From positions 1 to 36,469 of the forward strand of contig JADBJL010000098.1 in assembly GCA_014874455.1 (NCBI GenBank): DNA of 36,469 nucleotides. The letters are read 5' to 3'. Both the position numbers and the translations under genes were made by a program. This document shows positions 7,644 through 16,409 of the stretch, piece by piece. How positions within the stretch are numbered: the stretch's first letter is position 1; each line of letters begins with the position of its first letter. The notes beneath the pieces are model-generated. The model was not told the origin of the DNA. It made no database searches and was given only the letters and a program-made list of their open reading frames with translations. Origin of the DNA: Thermomicrobiaceae bacterium (GTDB lineage: Bacteria; Chloroflexota; Chloroflexia; Thermomicrobiales; Thermomicrobiaceae).

Positions 7644-8114
7644 TCATAGCCTCATCTTCGCGTGCCGACGGGGCACGTGCGTGCCGGGGAACGTGCTGCG
7701 CTCGAGCAGGGCCAGCGGCACAAGGATCGCAACCGTGGCCACCACGTGCATCAGGATCAGCGCGGCTGCAGTCGCGGCATCCTGAGCTGTGACCAGCGGG
7801 GGAATCAGCAGGAGCAGAAAGACGATCACGGCCAGCAGCAGGAAGACGCGCAGAGGCCTCCGGGTGAATCGGCGGAGGAGCCCATAGATGCCGGTCGCAA
7901 TCATGAGGGGTACAAGTGAGAAGACAATCACTCCACCGGCCGAGATCTCCGACGGGTCTCGGTTCGGTGGCTGGACGACGAACGGCGTGCCGAGCGCTCT
8001 GGCAGCCACGTAGACGGCAACGTTGACCACCGCCGCGATGACAGCAGCCAACGACCCAGCCTGCCACAGGCGGTTCACCCGCCAGGCACGTCGCTCGCGC
8101 ATCGAGGTGGCCAT
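7644..8114 (-). CDS. DUF6069-like four-helix membrane protein
   Basis: A 156-residue integral membrane protein with four hydrophobic helices (about residues 19-40, 62-80, 87-107 and 114-135). The pattern of first helix, VQPPNRDPSEISAGGVI loop, and a following pair of helices matches the DUF6069 family of small bacterial membrane proteins of unknown function. A basic start (MRERRAWRVNR) suggests the N terminus is cytoplasmic. It lies 16 bp upstream of tupA on the same strand and is probably co-transcribed, but nothing in its sequence indicates metal transport. AGGAGG lies 8 nt upstream of the chosen ATG at 8114, and the alternative 198-residue frame across the region has no protein-like character. 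Confidence 0.72.
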   Translation of the reverse strand: MATSMRERRAWRVNRLWQAGSLAAVIAAVVNVAVYVAARALGTPFVVQPPNRDPSEISAGGVIVFSLVPLMIATGIYGLLRRFTRRPLRVFLLLAVIVFLLLLIPPLVTAQDAATAAALILMHVVATVAILVPLALLERSTFPGTHVPRRHAKMRL

Positions 8115-8148
8115 CGCGCGCCTCCTGAAGCTTCGCGTCCGCTGCTCG

Positions 8149-8189
8149 GCTCTTCGTGCTTATTCTAGTGTGCTGGAAAAGCGAAGAGC
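8149..8189 (-). promoter_or_regulatory. Putative promoter (-10 TAGAAT) inside an inverted repeat
   Basis: On the minus strand TAGAAT (8167-8162) lies about 48 bp upstream of the DUF6069 start. It is enclosed by GCTCTTCG (8149-8156) and CGAAGAGC (8182-8189), an 8-bp inverted repeat. The -35 is poor. TAGAAT also appears as a -10 in the clear cbiM promoter of this window. Confidence 0.35.
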
Positions 8190-8197
8190 GACGAGGA

Positions 8198-8226
8198 GGC
8201 CCCGTGCCGATCTGTTGCACGGGGCC
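8198..8226 (-). terminator. Hairpin terminator downstream of trpB2
   Basis: GGCCCCGTGC and GCACGGGGCC form a perfect 10-bp stem with a 9-nt loop. It lies 67 bp beyond the trpB2 stop, before the DUF6069/tup operon, with no U-tract. It probably separates the two transcription units. Confidence 0.6.
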
Positions 8227-8248
8227 GGGCTCTCGATCGCGTCCTGAT

Positions 8249-8266
8249 CCGGGAGTTACCTCCCGG
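8249..8266 (-). terminator. Second, shorter hairpin after trpB2
   Basis: CCGGGAG and CTCCCGG form a 7-bp stem with a TTAC loop, 27 bp beyond the trpB2 stop. With the stronger hairpin further on it makes a tandem pair. Confidence 0.45.
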
Positions 8267-8292
8267 GCTGCATCGCCATCAGGCGCAAGGCA

Positions 8293-9663
8293 TTATGCTC
8301 CGAGCGGCGGCAGGGCTGCGAGCGCTTTCTGGATCTCCTCCTCCGGGTGCTCGTAGTCCTCGAGCCGGCCGGCCAGATAGGCCTCGTAGGCGGCGAGGTC
8401 GAAGTGGCCGTGCCCGCTGAGCCCGATCAGGATCGTCTTCTCCTCGCCGGTCTCGGCGCAACGGCGCGCCTCGTCGATCGCCGCTCGCACCGCGTGCGCC
8501 GACTCCGGTGCCGGGACGATGCCCTCGGCGCGGGCGAAGAGCACTGCGCCCTCGAACACCGCGTTCTGCGGCAACGCCACGGCCTCGATGATCCCCTGCT
8601 CGTAGAGCAGGCTCACCAGCGGCGCCATCCCGTGGTAGCGCAGCCCGCCGGCATGGATCGCCGCCGGGATGAAGGTATGCCCCAGCGTGTGCATCTTGAG
8701 CAGCGGCGTCATCCGCCCGGTGTCGCCGAAGTCGAACGTGTAGACCCCACGGGTCAGCGAAGGGCACGCGGTCGGCTCGACCGCGACGATGCGGATGTCT
8801 CGCCCCTGGAGCTTCTCGCGGACGAAGGGGAAGACCAGTCCGGCGAAGTTGGAGCCGCCGCCGACGCAGCCGAAGATCACGTCGGGGTAGGTATTGGCCA
8901 GCTCGAACTGCTTCTGCGCCTCCTGGCCGATCACCGTCTGGTGGAGCAGCACGTGGTTGAGCACGCTGCCGAGCGAGTACTTGGTGTCCTCACGGGTGGC
9001 AGCGTCTTCCACCGCCTCGCTGATGGCGATGCCGAGGCTGCCAGGCGAATCGGGGTGCTCCGCCAGTACGCGCCGGCCCGCTTCGGTATCGGGGCTGGGG
9101 CTGGGCACGCAGCGGGCGCCCCAGGTCTCCATCAGGATGCGCCGGTAGGGCTTCTGCTCGTAGCTGGCGCGCACCATGTAGACCTTCAGCTCGAGCTCGA
9201 AGAAGGAGCAGGCCATCGCCAGTGCACTGCCCCACTGGCCGGCGCCGGTCTCGGTGGTGAGGCGCTGCACGCCGGCCTGCTTGTTGTAGTACGCCTGCGC
9301 CACCGCCGTGTTCGGCTTGTGGCTACCCGCCGGGCTGACGCCCTCGTACTTGTAGAAGATACGGGCTGGCGTCCCCAGCGCCCGCTCCAATCGGTGTGCG
9401 CGGTAAAGCGGGGTCGGCCGCCACAGCCGGTAGACATCGCGCACCGGCTCGGGGATCTCGATCCAGCGATCCCGGCTCACCTCCTGCAGGATCAGCTCCA
9501 TCGGGAACAGCGGCGCCAGATCGTCGGGGCCGACCGGCTGGCCGGTGCCGGGATGGATCGGGGGTGGCGGCAGCGTCGGGAGATCCGCCGCCAGGTTGTA
9601 CCAGTGCGTCGGGATATCGGTCTCGCCGAGGATGAACTTGGTCTCTCTGTGATCCTTCGCCAC
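8293..9663 (-). CDS. trpB2: TrpB2-type tryptophan synthase beta chain
   Basis: A 456-residue PLP enzyme that condenses indole and serine to tryptophan. The Schiff-base lysine is Lys116 in AGSHKPNTA, the phosphate-binding glycine loop is [11 protein letters not shown] (about 264-274), and the N-terminal extension with [12 protein letters not shown] is that of the TrpB2 (long beta) class rather than the TrpA-partnered TrpB1. No trpA or other trp gene is adjacent, which is normal for TrpB2: it is often a free-standing indole-salvage enzyme in thermophiles and archaea. The GTG start at 9663 has GGGGAGG 8 nt upstream. There is no T-box or leader-peptide attenuator in the 115 bp before it. Confidence 0.93.
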   Translation of the reverse strand: MAKDHRETKFILGETDIPTHWYNLAADLPTLPPPPIHPGTGQPVGPDDLAPLFPMELILQEVSRDRWIEIPEPVRDVYRLWRPTPLYRAHRLERALGTPARIFYKYEGVSPAGSHKPNTAVAQAYYNKQAGVQRLTTETGAGQWGSALAMACSFFELELKVYMVRASYEQKPYRRILMETWGARCVPSPSPDTEAGRRVLAEHPDSPGSLGIAISEAVEDAATREDTKYSLGSVLNHVLLHQTVIGQEAQKQFELANTYPDVIFGCVGGGSNFAGLVFPFVREKLQGRDIRIVAVEPTACPSLTRGVYTFDFGDTGRMTPLLKMHTLGHTFIPAAIHAGGLRYHGMAPLVSLLYEQGIIEAVALPQNAVFEGAVLFARAEGIVPAPESAHAVRAAIDEARRCAETGEEKTILIGLSGHGHFDLAAYEAYLAGRLEDYEHPEEEIQKALAALPPLGA

Positions 9664-9726
9664 CGTCGACCTCCCCTGCGTCTCGATCGACTCTGCCTGA
9701 CCGGTTAGACCGCCTGCTGGCGCGGC

Positions 9727-9732
9727 ATTCTA
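9727..9732 (-). promoter_or_regulatory. Putative -10 element of trpB2
   Basis: Minus-strand TAGAAT lies 63 bp upstream of the trpB2 start. The matching -35 is weak, so the call rests mostly on the -10 hexamer and position. Confidence 0.35.
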
Positions 9733-9778
9733 CCGGATCTCTGCACCATTCGCACGGGGGTATGGTATGCACCTGGAT

Positions 9779-10804
9779 TCAGCTCTGAGTGAGCCGGCGC
9801 TGACCGGGAGACCACTTGCGGTTCAGTTCGCTCGGTATGGGGACGAGGCAGGCACTCTGGCCCTCGGGTGAGTCGAGCGAGCAACCCCGGAACGGCTCGG
9901 GCAGGCGACGGTGCTGCTCCGGCTGAAGCGTGACGTGGGAGATGCCGAAGCGCTCGCGCAGCAGTGTGGCCAGCTCGACCAGCATCTCGTGCCAGTCGCG
10001 CTGGCCAGTGACCTCGACGTGCCCGCTCAAGGCGACGAGGCCCGAGGTAACAGTCCAGATATGCAGGTCGTGGACGCCCTCGACTCCCTCCACCCGCTGC
10101 ATGGCGCGACGCACCTCATCGGCGTCGATGTGCGCTGGCGTCGCTTCCAGCAGCACATCGACAGAGTCCCAGAGCAGCCGCCAGGCGCTGCGCAAGATCA
10201 AGAGGCCGATCCCGATCGAGAGGATCGGGTCAGCCAGGTACCAGCCGGTGGCGAGCATGGTGATGGCCGCAAAGATGGTTCCGACCGATCCGAGCAGGTC
10301 GCCGATGACGTGCAGGAAGGCGCCACGGACGTTCAGGTCGTGGGCATGCATGCCACCGCGCGTCAAGACCCAGGCCGAGCCGGCATTGGCCGCGAGGCCG
10401 AGGACGGCGATGACGAGCATCGGAAGCGTGTCGATAGCCGGGGGCGAGATGAGCCGCCGGATCGCCTCCCAGAAGATGAAGAAGGAGATCACGATCAGGG
10501 TCGCCGCGTTAGCCAGAGCCGCCAGCACCTCGGCGCGGAGAAAGCCGAACGAGCGTCCCGGCGTCGCCGGCTGGCGGGCGAGCCAGGCGGCGAACAACGC
10601 CAAGGCGAGCGCCGCCGCATCGCTGGCCATGTGGCCAGCATCGGCCAGGAGCGCCAGCGAGTTGGTGAGCAGTCCGCCAGCAGCCTCGACGACCAGGAAG
10701 ACCAGGGTGATCGCGAGGGCCAGCACGAGCGACCGCTGCTTACCTGGCATTGCCGGCTCGTGGAGATGGTTGTTGTGGTCACCGAGCATCTGTCGATCCC
10801 GCAT
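9779..10804 (-). CDS. Cation diffusion facilitator (Zn/Co/Cd exporter, CzcD/ZitB-like)
   Basis: A 341-residue proton-driven metal exporter. Six transmembrane helices cover about residues 25-210. The two metal-site motifs of the CDF family are present: HMASD in helix 2 (DAGHMASDAAAL) and HVIGD in helix 5 (LHVIGDLLGS); the H/D pattern is that of Zn/Co/Cd carriers. A cytoplasmic C-terminal domain follows (VEGVEGVHDLHIWTVTSG, ferredoxin-like). The His-rich start GDHNNHLHEP may bind metal. The ATG at 10804 has GGAG 8 nt upstream. The C-terminal 40 residues extend past the usual end and include a Cys pair (GCSLDSPEGQSAC). It appears monocistronic. Confidence 0.92.
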   Translation of the reverse strand: MRDRQMLGDHNNHLHEPAMPGKQRSLVLALAITLVFLVVEAAGGLLTNSLALLADAGHMASDAAALALALFAAWLARQPATPGRSFGFLRAEVLAALANAATLIVISFFIFWEAIRRLISPPAIDTLPMLVIAVLGLAANAGSAWVLTRGGMHAHDLNVRGAFLHVIGDLLGSVGTIFAAITMLATGWYLADPILSIGIGLLILRSAWRLLWDSVDVLLEATPAHIDADEVRRAMQRVEGVEGVHDLHIWTVTSGLVALSGHVEVTGQRDWHEMLVELATLLRERFGISHVTLQPEQHRRLPEPFRGCSLDSPEGQSACLVPIPSELNRKWSPGQRRLTQS

Positions 10805-11120
10805 CTCGACTCCAGCGGCGCGATATCGAGCCTCCGGCCTGCACCATTCTTAAGCGTACTCGATGTGCCACGCCAGACCTGCTCGAACGGACAGGGGCAG
10901 TCGTGGCAATCCGGAGCCTGGAGAGGATGGTCGGAACGACGAGCCGCGCCTTCGCGGAAGCCCGGCAGTCCCCGGGCCTCGAGCGTTCCGGATGCTCAGG
11001 GGTAATCCGGTTCGCCCGTCCGAACTTGAACGGTATCGACCGCGGGTTCGTCGCGCGGCGCTAGGAGAACAGCGCGGGGGTAGCGTGGCGTGAACGACGT
11101 CCGCGTCGCCGTGTCGTGGG
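10805..11120. other. Gap without a recognised gene
   Basis: These 316 bases lie between the CDF gene and a hypothetical gene. The short frames here have arginine-rich, low-complexity translations without start signals. The CDF promoter should lie at the left end; no convincing -35/-10 pair or RNA structure was seen. Confidence 0.5.
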
Positions 11121-11636
11121 TCAAGTGCCCGTTCCAGCCCCGAGCGGCTGCCGGTCGGCATCTTCGGTGCGAGACCCCGCTCGCCGCTGGCGCAGCCAGC
11201 GCACGAACTGCAGCCACGCGAGCTCGCGCTCGGTGAACCGGGGTACGTGTTCGGGATCGACAGGCGCTTCGAACACCGAGCGCCGTGGAAGGCAGAACAT
11301 CAACTCCTCGGCCACGAGGTCGGCCCGCTCACCCAGGCGGGCGCGGGGCACGAGCGCCAGAGCGCCGCCCTCGACGAGGAGCGCGACACCTGTTTCCAAA
11401 TCCGCCCAGCCGATCACCGGAACCCCTCGTCGCCACAATGAGGTAATCAACGCTGCTAATCCACCGATCAACATCAGTCCAGTCTTCCGCCCTCCGTTCA
11501 CACCGGGACGGCTACGATGCACCATGTCCATCTGCGCTAATCTCGCTCGAACTGATCGCGGATACCCCGACGTCATGTGCGCCCATCCCGGTTGAAACCG
11601 CGTACGCTGCCTGCGCACGAACTCCGGTCGCCGCAC
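11121..11636 (-). CDS. Hypothetical protein
   Basis: I do not recognise the family. The frame encodes 171 residues, but the N terminus is doubtful: GTG at 11636 and ATGs at 11576 and 11474 are all possible, and none has an ideally placed Shine-Dalgarno. The ATG at 11474 has GGAGG about 15 nt upstream. The part after residue 55 looks protein-like: a hydrophobic segment (MLIGGLAALITSLW), then alternating hydrophobic and acidic blocks with VARAELMF-like and RFTERELAWLQFVRWLRQR segments, the latter an amphipathic helix. An AT-rich block just upstream (11641-11700) probably holds its promoter. Codon use resembles the neighbours, so I consider it a real but unknown gene. Confidence 0.5.
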   Translation of the reverse strand: MRRPEFVRRQRTRFQPGWAHMTSGYPRSVRARLAQMDMVHRSRPGVNGGRKTGLMLIGGLAALITSLWRRGVPVIGWADLETGVALLVEGGALALVPRARLGERADLVAEELMFCLPRRSVFEAPVDPEHVPRFTERELAWLQFVRWLRQRRAGSRTEDADRQPLGAGTGT

Positions 11637-11792
11637 GAGCGAGAGTACTACAGTATATAAGCATACACCGGCCGGGGCGTTACAAAGAATATCGGCAAGC
11701 CGGGCCGACTCCTCGAGGCTCGGCCAGCCCTGCCACGAAGCGCTCGTTCGCTTCGCGACATGACCTGTTCCCCCTGAGGCTCGCTCCTACCG

Positions 11793-12953
11793 CTATGCCC
11801 CGTCGACCGCCGCCTGGCGACGGTGCCATTCCTCGGCGAAGAGATTGAAGAAGATCAGGCGCCGCGGGTGCGCCTGGACCACGTCCAGATCCAGCTCCAC
11901 GCCCAGCCCCGGCCCTTTCGGCAGAGCGAAGTAGCCGTCCACCACCTCGGGGTTGCCGGGAGCCGCGGCCTTCACGTAGTCCTCGACGAAGTCATTGAAG
12001 TGTTCCTGGATCTTGAAGTTGGTCGTACAGGCAGCGAGGTGCAGGGCTGCCGCCGTCGCGACCGGGCCGCAGACATTGTGCGGTGCGATCAGGACATAGT
12101 AGGCGTCAGCCCAGGCGGCCACCTTCTTGGTCTCCAGCAGCCCGCCGCAATAGGTGATGTCCGGCTGGATGATATCGGCCGCCTGGAGCTCGAACAGTTC
12201 GCGGAAATCGTAGCGCGTGTGGATGCGCTCGCCGGTTGCCACCGGGATGTCGACCTTCTCGGTAACTTTCTTCAGCGCCGCCAGGTTCTCCGGTGGCACC
12301 GGCTCTTCGATCCAGCCAGGCTGGTAGGGCTCCAGCAGGCGCGCCATCTCGATGGCGGTCGCCGGGTTGAAGCGGCCGTGCATCTCGATCAGGATCTCGA
12401 CGTCCGGCCCCACGGCATCGCGTACCGCCTCCACCAGCTCGACCGAGCGGATCTTCTCAGCTCGATCCAGCTCGTAGAAGCCATGACCGAACGGATCGAG
12501 CTTGAGCGCCCGGTAGCCCTTCTCTACCACGCGTTTGGCCGCGGCGTGGAACTCGGCCGGCGTCCGCTCCACCGTGTACCAGCCGTTGGCGTAGGCCTTG
12601 ATCTTGTCGCGCACCGCCCCGCCGAGCAGCCGGTAGACCGGTAGGTTCAGCGCCTTGCCCATGATGTCCCAGCAGGCGATCTCGATGGCGCTGATCCCGG
12701 CCATCATCATGTAGTCGGGCCGCGCATAGTCGTTGCGCATCATGCGCCGGACGAGATCCTCGACGTTGAAGGGATCGCTGCCGAGCACGTGGTTCGGCAC
12801 CGCCTCCTGGTAGTAGCCGAGCAGCGCGTCGGTGTGGTTGAGCATCCGCACCTCGCCGACGCCGGTGATGCCCTCATCGGTGAATACCTGGACAAAGGTG
12901 AGGTTGCGCCAGGCCGTCCCCATCACGTGGGTCTTCACGTCGATGATGCGCAC
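11793..12953 (-). CDS. Enolase-superfamily sugar-acid dehydratase (galactonate dehydratase-like)
   Basis: A 386-residue member of the mandelate racemase/muconate lactonizing branch of the enolase superfamily. These enzymes abstract the proton alpha to a carboxylate using Mg2+. Visible catalytic residues are Lys151 in KLDPFG, metal ligands Glu190 (IEMHGRF), Glu216 (EEPVPPEN) and Glu242 (GERIHTRYDF), plus His192 and His292 (APHNVCGPV). The ExH pair at 190-192 and the His in the seventh strand fit acid-sugar dehydratases such as galactonate or gluconate dehydratase. The family is functionally diverse, so the substrate is a guess. The GTG start has GGGGG a few bases upstream. No sugar transporter or aldolase is adjacent. 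Confidence 0.85.
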   Translation of the reverse strand: MRIIDVKTHVMGTAWRNLTFVQVFTDEGITGVGEVRMLNHTDALLGYYQEAVPNHVLGSDPFNVEDLVRRMMRNDYARPDYMMMAGISAIEIACWDIMGKALNLPVYRLLGGAVRDKIKAYANGWYTVERTPAEFHAAAKRVVEKGYRALKLDPFGHGFYELDRAEKIRSVELVEAVRDAVGPDVEILIEMHGRFNPATAIEMARLLEPYQPGWIEEPVPPENLAALKKVTEKVDIPVATGERIHTRYDFRELFELQAADIIQPDITYCGGLLETKKVAAWADAYYVLIAPHNVCGPVATAAALHLAACTTNFKIQEHFNDFVEDYVKAAAPGNPEVVDGYFALPKGPGLGVELDLDVVQAHPRRLIFFNLFAEEWHRRQAAVDGA

Positions 12954-13141
12954 GCCGCCCCCTTCCGCAATGATGTCGTCGGACGATGGCTCGACCTCGA
13001 GAGGTCAGCATATCGTAGGCTCGCCGACGCGTCAGCACCTTCGACCTCGCTCTGCGCCTGCTGCCCGTGCGCAGCGCTCCCCGAGGGAACAGTCGCCGCC
13101 TCCGCGGTTTCTCACCGGGCGAGAAGCCGTCTGGCTGGGTC

Positions 13142-13163
13142 AGCGGCAGGCAACCTTGCCGCT
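13142..13163 (-). terminator. Hairpin downstream of the ECF ATPase gene
   Basis: AGCGGCA and TGCCGCT form a 7-bp stem with an 8-nt loop, 24 bp beyond the ATPase gene stop. It may terminate the ecfS-ecfT-ecfA transcript. There is no U-tract. Confidence 0.4.
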
Positions 13164-13186
13164 CAATCTGTGCGGAGAGCTGCTGT

Positions 13187-15007
13187 TCAGGGCCGGTCGA
13201 CCGGGCACCGGGCATCGAGGCTACCCGGTCGCCAGCGTTGCCAGGCCTGGATGAACTCTCCGGGCGTCAGGGGGGTAGCAGCGAGCCCGAGGGCGCGCGC
13301 CAGCCGGAGCGTCGCCGGCGGCTCGAGCCCGGCCTCGTGGAGCAGCTCCGTCCGGGCGAAGACCGCGCGCGTCGAGCCGGCGGCTAAGACCTCACCCCGC
13401 GCCAGCACGACGACCTGGGGGCAGTAGCTAGCCACGAACTCCATGTCGTGGGTGATCACGATGACGAGCCGGCCCTCGGCCTGAAGCTCCCGAACCAACC
13501 GGCCGATCCGCTCGACTCCCGGGTGATCCTGAGCGATCGTCGGCTCGTCGAGAATCAGGATCGGGGTCTGCATGGCCAGCACGGACGCCAGCGCCAGCAT
13601 CTTGCGCTGCCCCAGGCTGAGGTCATAGGGGTTCTCCTCGGCCAGCTCGGCCAGACCGACACGCTCCAGCGCCGCGCGCGCCCGCTGCTCGGCCTCGCGC
13701 GGTGGCAGGCCGAGGTTGAGCGCGCCGAACATCGCCTCGTCGAGCGCCCGGCTCTTGAAGAGCTGGTCGTCGGGGTTCTGGAACACCAGCCCGACCGTCC
13801 GGGCGATCTGCGCCGCCGTGCGTCGGCGAATGGTCTGCCCGTCGATCAGGATCTCTCCGGCCTGGGGTCGGAGCAACCCGGCGACCAGCTTGACCAGTGT
13901 CGTCTTGCCCGCCCCGTTCTCGCCGATGAGCGCGATCGGCCCCGGGCCTGCCGCGACGTGTCGGGTGCCCGCGGCCCGAACTCCTCGCCCGGTGTCGCCC
14001 AGCGCCAGGCTCAGCCCCTCGAACACACGCGTGCCATCGGGGTAGGCGAACTGGACGTCCTGCAGCGCGATGGCCGGCGCGACGGCAGGAGGTGGGAGCT
14101 GTTCGTCCCGTCGCGCGGGGGGCTCCATCGCGTGCGCCAGGAGCGTGCCGCTCGCCTCGACGAGAGGTTGTGCCGCGCGCAGCGCGGCCGCGACGTGCTC
14201 AACCGTCAGGGGGAGAGCGCCGCTCGCCGTCCGGGCCGCGAAGTGAGCCGCGATCTGAACGTGTGCAGGAAGCGCGAGACCGCAGGCTTGGAACAGCCCC
14301 GACTCCAGAACCTCGCTCGGCGTACGACAGGCCTGGACTCGGCCTGCCGCGAGCAGCAGGAGCCGATCGGCGTGCTCCAGCAGCCGCTCCAGCTTGTGCT
14401 CGACCATTACGACGGTCAGGCCCCTTGCTCGAAGGCGGGCGATGCAGTCGAAGACCTCGATGGTGCCGCGGGGGTCGAGTTGCGAGGTCGGCTCGTCGAG
14501 GACGAGCACGTCCGGGCGCTGGGCGAGCATGCAGGCGATGGCGAGGCGCTGGAGTTCTCCGCCGGAGAGGAGGAACGGGTTCTTCTCCCGCAAGTGGGTG
14601 ATGCCGACCTGCTCCATCGCCCATTCGACCCAATGCCGCATCTCATCTCGGGGCACGCCGAAGTTCTCCAGGCCGAAGGCGACCTCCTCCTCGACCGTGA
14701 GCCGTGCGCCCGAGAGCTGGGTGAACGGGTTCTGCAGGACAATGCCGACGCGCCTCGCCAGCTCGTGCACGGGGGTGTGCCCGGCGTCCATCCCGGCCAC
14801 GACGACGCGCCCCTCGTACCGGCCCCGGAAGAACTGCGGCACGAGCCCGAGCAGCGCATAGCAGAGAGTCGACTTGCCGGCCAGGTTTGGCCCCACGATG
14901 CCGAAGAACTGGCCGGTCTCGACCGTGAACGAGACATCGTCGAGCGCGTTTGTCCGCCCGGTGGGATAGCGGTAGGTCAAGCCCTGGACATCGATGATGC
15001 CGGTCAC
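13187..15007 (-). CDS. ECF transporter ATPase with two fused ABC domains
   Basis: A 606-residue protein with two complete ABC domains that powers an energy-coupling-factor importer. Domain 1: Walker A GPNLAGKST (39-47), signature LSGGELQ (147-153), Walker B VLVLDEP (167-173), switch His204. Domain 2: Walker A GENGAGKTT (362-370), signature LSLGQRK (463-469), Walker B ILILDEP (483-489) and VITHDME. The LSLGQ signature lacks the second glycine, seen in some ECF ATPases. A 20-residue insertion sits just before the second Walker A. The GTG start at 15007 overlaps the ecfT stop as GTGA and gives a first residue right before IIDVQGLTYRYP; longer starts would lie inside ecfT. It replaces the usual EcfA/EcfA' heterodimer by a single chain. 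Confidence 0.9.
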   Translation of the reverse strand: MTGIIDVQGLTYRYPTGRTNALDDVSFTVETGQFFGIVGPNLAGKSTLCYALLGLVPQFFRGRYEGRVVVAGMDAGHTPVHELARRVGIVLQNPFTQLSGARLTVEEEVAFGLENFGVPRDEMRHWVEWAMEQVGITHLREKNPFLLSGGELQRLAIACMLAQRPDVLVLDEPTSQLDPRGTIEVFDCIARLRARGLTVVMVEHKLERLLEHADRLLLLAAGRVQACRTPSEVLESGLFQACGLALPAHVQIAAHFAARTASGALPLTVEHVAAALRAAQPLVEASGTLLAHAMEPPARRDEQLPPPAVAPAIALQDVQFAYPDGTRVFEGLSLALGDTGRGVRAAGTRHVAAGPGPIALIGENGAGKTTLVKLVAGLLRPQAGEILIDGQTIRRRTAAQIARTVGLVFQNPDDQLFKSRALDEAMFGALNLGLPPREAEQRARAALERVGLAELAEENPYDLSLGQRKMLALASVLAMQTPILILDEPTIAQDHPGVERIGRLVRELQAEGRLVIVITHDMEFVASYCPQVVVLARGEVLAAGSTRAVFARTELLHEAGLEPPATLRLARALGLAATPLTPGEFIQAWQRWRPGSLDARCPVDRP

Positions 15008-15771
15008 CGGGCGAGCCTCCAGATCAGCGCCAGGAGCAAAGCGGAGACGGCTGCAAGCCGCGCTGGCCAGGCCAACCGGTGTCGCCACGGCAGCCGGTAG
15101 GAGGTGCGCGGCCCGGGTGCACCGAATCCGCGGACTTCGAGCGCCAGTGCCCGCTCCTGCATAGCGACCAGCGAGGAGATGACCAGTGGCCCGAGCACCG
15201 GTAGCAAGGCACGCACGCGCACCCACACCGGCCCCTCCGTCTCCATGCCACGGGAGCGCTGGGCATCCTGAATCACCGAGATCCGGGCAGCCATGGAAGG
15301 GATGATCTGGAGCACCGAGAGCAGCACGTAGCCGACCCGCGGCGGCAGGCCGGCCTGCACCAGCTCTTCCACCAGATCGGCTGGTCGGGTCGTGAACAGG
15401 AGGACGAACGCAGACAATGTCAGGTTAACGAAGCGCGCCGTCAGCCAGAGCGCGTAGGCCAGCCCCTCCAAATACAGCACGAGCGGGCCGATGCGTACGA
15501 GCGGCGTCACGTTCCCGGGGTAGACCATGCCTTGGACGACGAAGAGCGTTACCAGGAAAAAACCCACCCCAGCGAGCGCAATCAGGCCCTCGCGAAGGAC
15601 TCGCCCGATGGCCAGCAGAACGACGTTGCCGACGATGACGACGAAGGCAACGCGCAGGTCGCCCGCAACGAACGGTACCAGCGCGAGGCAGACGGCGTAG
15701 ACCAGTTTGCTGATCGGGTCGAGGGCATGGAGCGGGCTCCGCCGCTCGACGTACAGGCCGACGGGGCGCAT
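15004..15771 (-). CDS. ecfT: ECF transporter transmembrane T component
   Basis: A 255-residue EcfT-type scaffold protein. It begins with the family's YVERRSPLHALDPISKL, a CbiQ/EcfT N-terminal signature, followed by about five hydrophobic helices. The coupling-helix region near residues 165-200 (ISVIQDAQRSRGMETEG) contains the ARG/SRG-type motif that docks on the ATPases, and a second LALEVRGFGAPG motif lies near 215-226. It lies 14 bp after the S-component gene and overlaps the ATPase gene by 4 bp, so the order is S-T-A in one operon. It links substrate capture by the S component to ATP hydrolysis. Confidence 0.9.
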   Translation of the reverse strand: MRPVGLYVERRSPLHALDPISKLVYAVCLALVPFVAGDLRVAFVVIVGNVVLLAIGRVLREGLIALAGVGFFLVTLFVVQGMVYPGNVTPLVRIGPLVLYLEGLAYALWLTARFVNLTLSAFVLLFTTRPADLVEELVQAGLPPRVGYVLLSVLQIIPSMAARISVIQDAQRSRGMETEGPVWVRVRALLPVLGPLVISSLVAMQERALALEVRGFGAPGPRTSYRLPWRHRLAWPARLAAVSALLLALIWRLAR

Positions 15772-15785
15772 CGATCCGCGGCGAC

Positions 15786-16409
15786 TCAGGCGGTACGCCG
15801 GAGCTCACCCTCGCCGAGCTCGAACTGGCTAAGGAGCCGGCGCGGGAGCGCCTTGAACAGCCCGAACGCGATCAGGACGGTCAGCACCTTGTCGAGCAGA
15901 TCGACGACCAGCTCGTCGAGGAAGGACGCCAGCCAGAGCGGCACGCCCCGCAAGGTCAGAGCCGTGAAGAGAGCGTCGCCCCACACGTTCCCGGTCTGGC
16001 CACCCCAGAGATAGATGTTGATCGGGAACGAGACCACGGTCGCCACCAGGGCGACGACCACTCCGGCGATGATCGCCCGCGCAGTCGAGCGGATGAACCC
16101 GAGCCGGGCCATGACACCTGCGACGAGCCCGATCCCGACGGACGTGATGAAGTACCAGAACGAGACCGGGTCGACGGTCAGCCCGTAGATGATGTTGTTG
16201 ATCGCGCCGGTCAGTGCCCCGACCAAGGGCCCAGCGATAAAGGCGGCCAGCACCGTGCCGATCGAGTCGAGCCACAGCGGGAGCTTCAGCGCCTGAGCCA
16301 CGTACTTTCCGACGAAGTTGATCGCGATGCCGACCGGGAACAGCACCAGGGTAAGCGTCGTCCAGCGAGTTGTCCAGATACTCGCTCCAGACTGGGTGCC
16401 TGTCGCCAT
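15786..16409 (-). CDS. ECF transporter substrate-binding S component, substrate unknown
   Basis: A 207-residue membrane protein with about six hydrophobic helices, first gene of the S-T-A operon. The block LPLWLDSIGTVLAAFIAGP (about 46-64) followed by ALTGAINNIIYGL is typical of ECF S components that bind small vitamin-like or precursor molecules. It is not one of the easily named types (BioY, ThiT, RibU, CbiM) by eye. The start at 16409 has AGGAGG 8 nt upstream; a frame extending to 16469 has no signal. The 200 bp upstream were checked for TPP, FMN, cobalamin and preQ1 elements and none was convincing, so the substrate stays open. Confidence 0.8.
   Translation of the reverse strand: MATGTQSGASIWTTRWTTLTLVLFPVGIAINFVGKYVAQALKLPLWLDSIGTVLAAFIAGPLVGALTGAINNIIYGLTVDPVSFWYFITSVGIGLVAGVMARLGFIRSTARAIIAGVVVALVATVVSFPINIYLWGGQTGNVWGDALFTALTLRGVPLWLASFLDELVVDLLDKVLTVLIAFGLFKALPRRLLSQFELGEGELRRTA

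Noticed and set aside
7624-8220. 198-codon minus-strand frame overlapping the DUF6069 gene
   Set aside because: Its translation is Arg/Cys/Pro-rich shadow sequence, while the other frame encodes a clean four-helix membrane protein.
9664-9778. Possible T-box or tryptophan attenuator before trpB2
   Set aside because: No T-box sequence, run of Trp codons or antiterminator pair could be found in the short gap.
11641-11700. AT-rich block with TATACT, TATGCT and TTGTAA as promoter of the hypothetical gene
   Set aside because: No pair of hexamers has a 16-18 bp spacer, so I mention it only as a likely promoter area and do not list it as a site.
13448-15100. Long plus-strand frame of 550 codons opposite the ECF ATPase
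   Set aside because: Shadow of a real gene with intact Walker and signature motifs on the minus strand.
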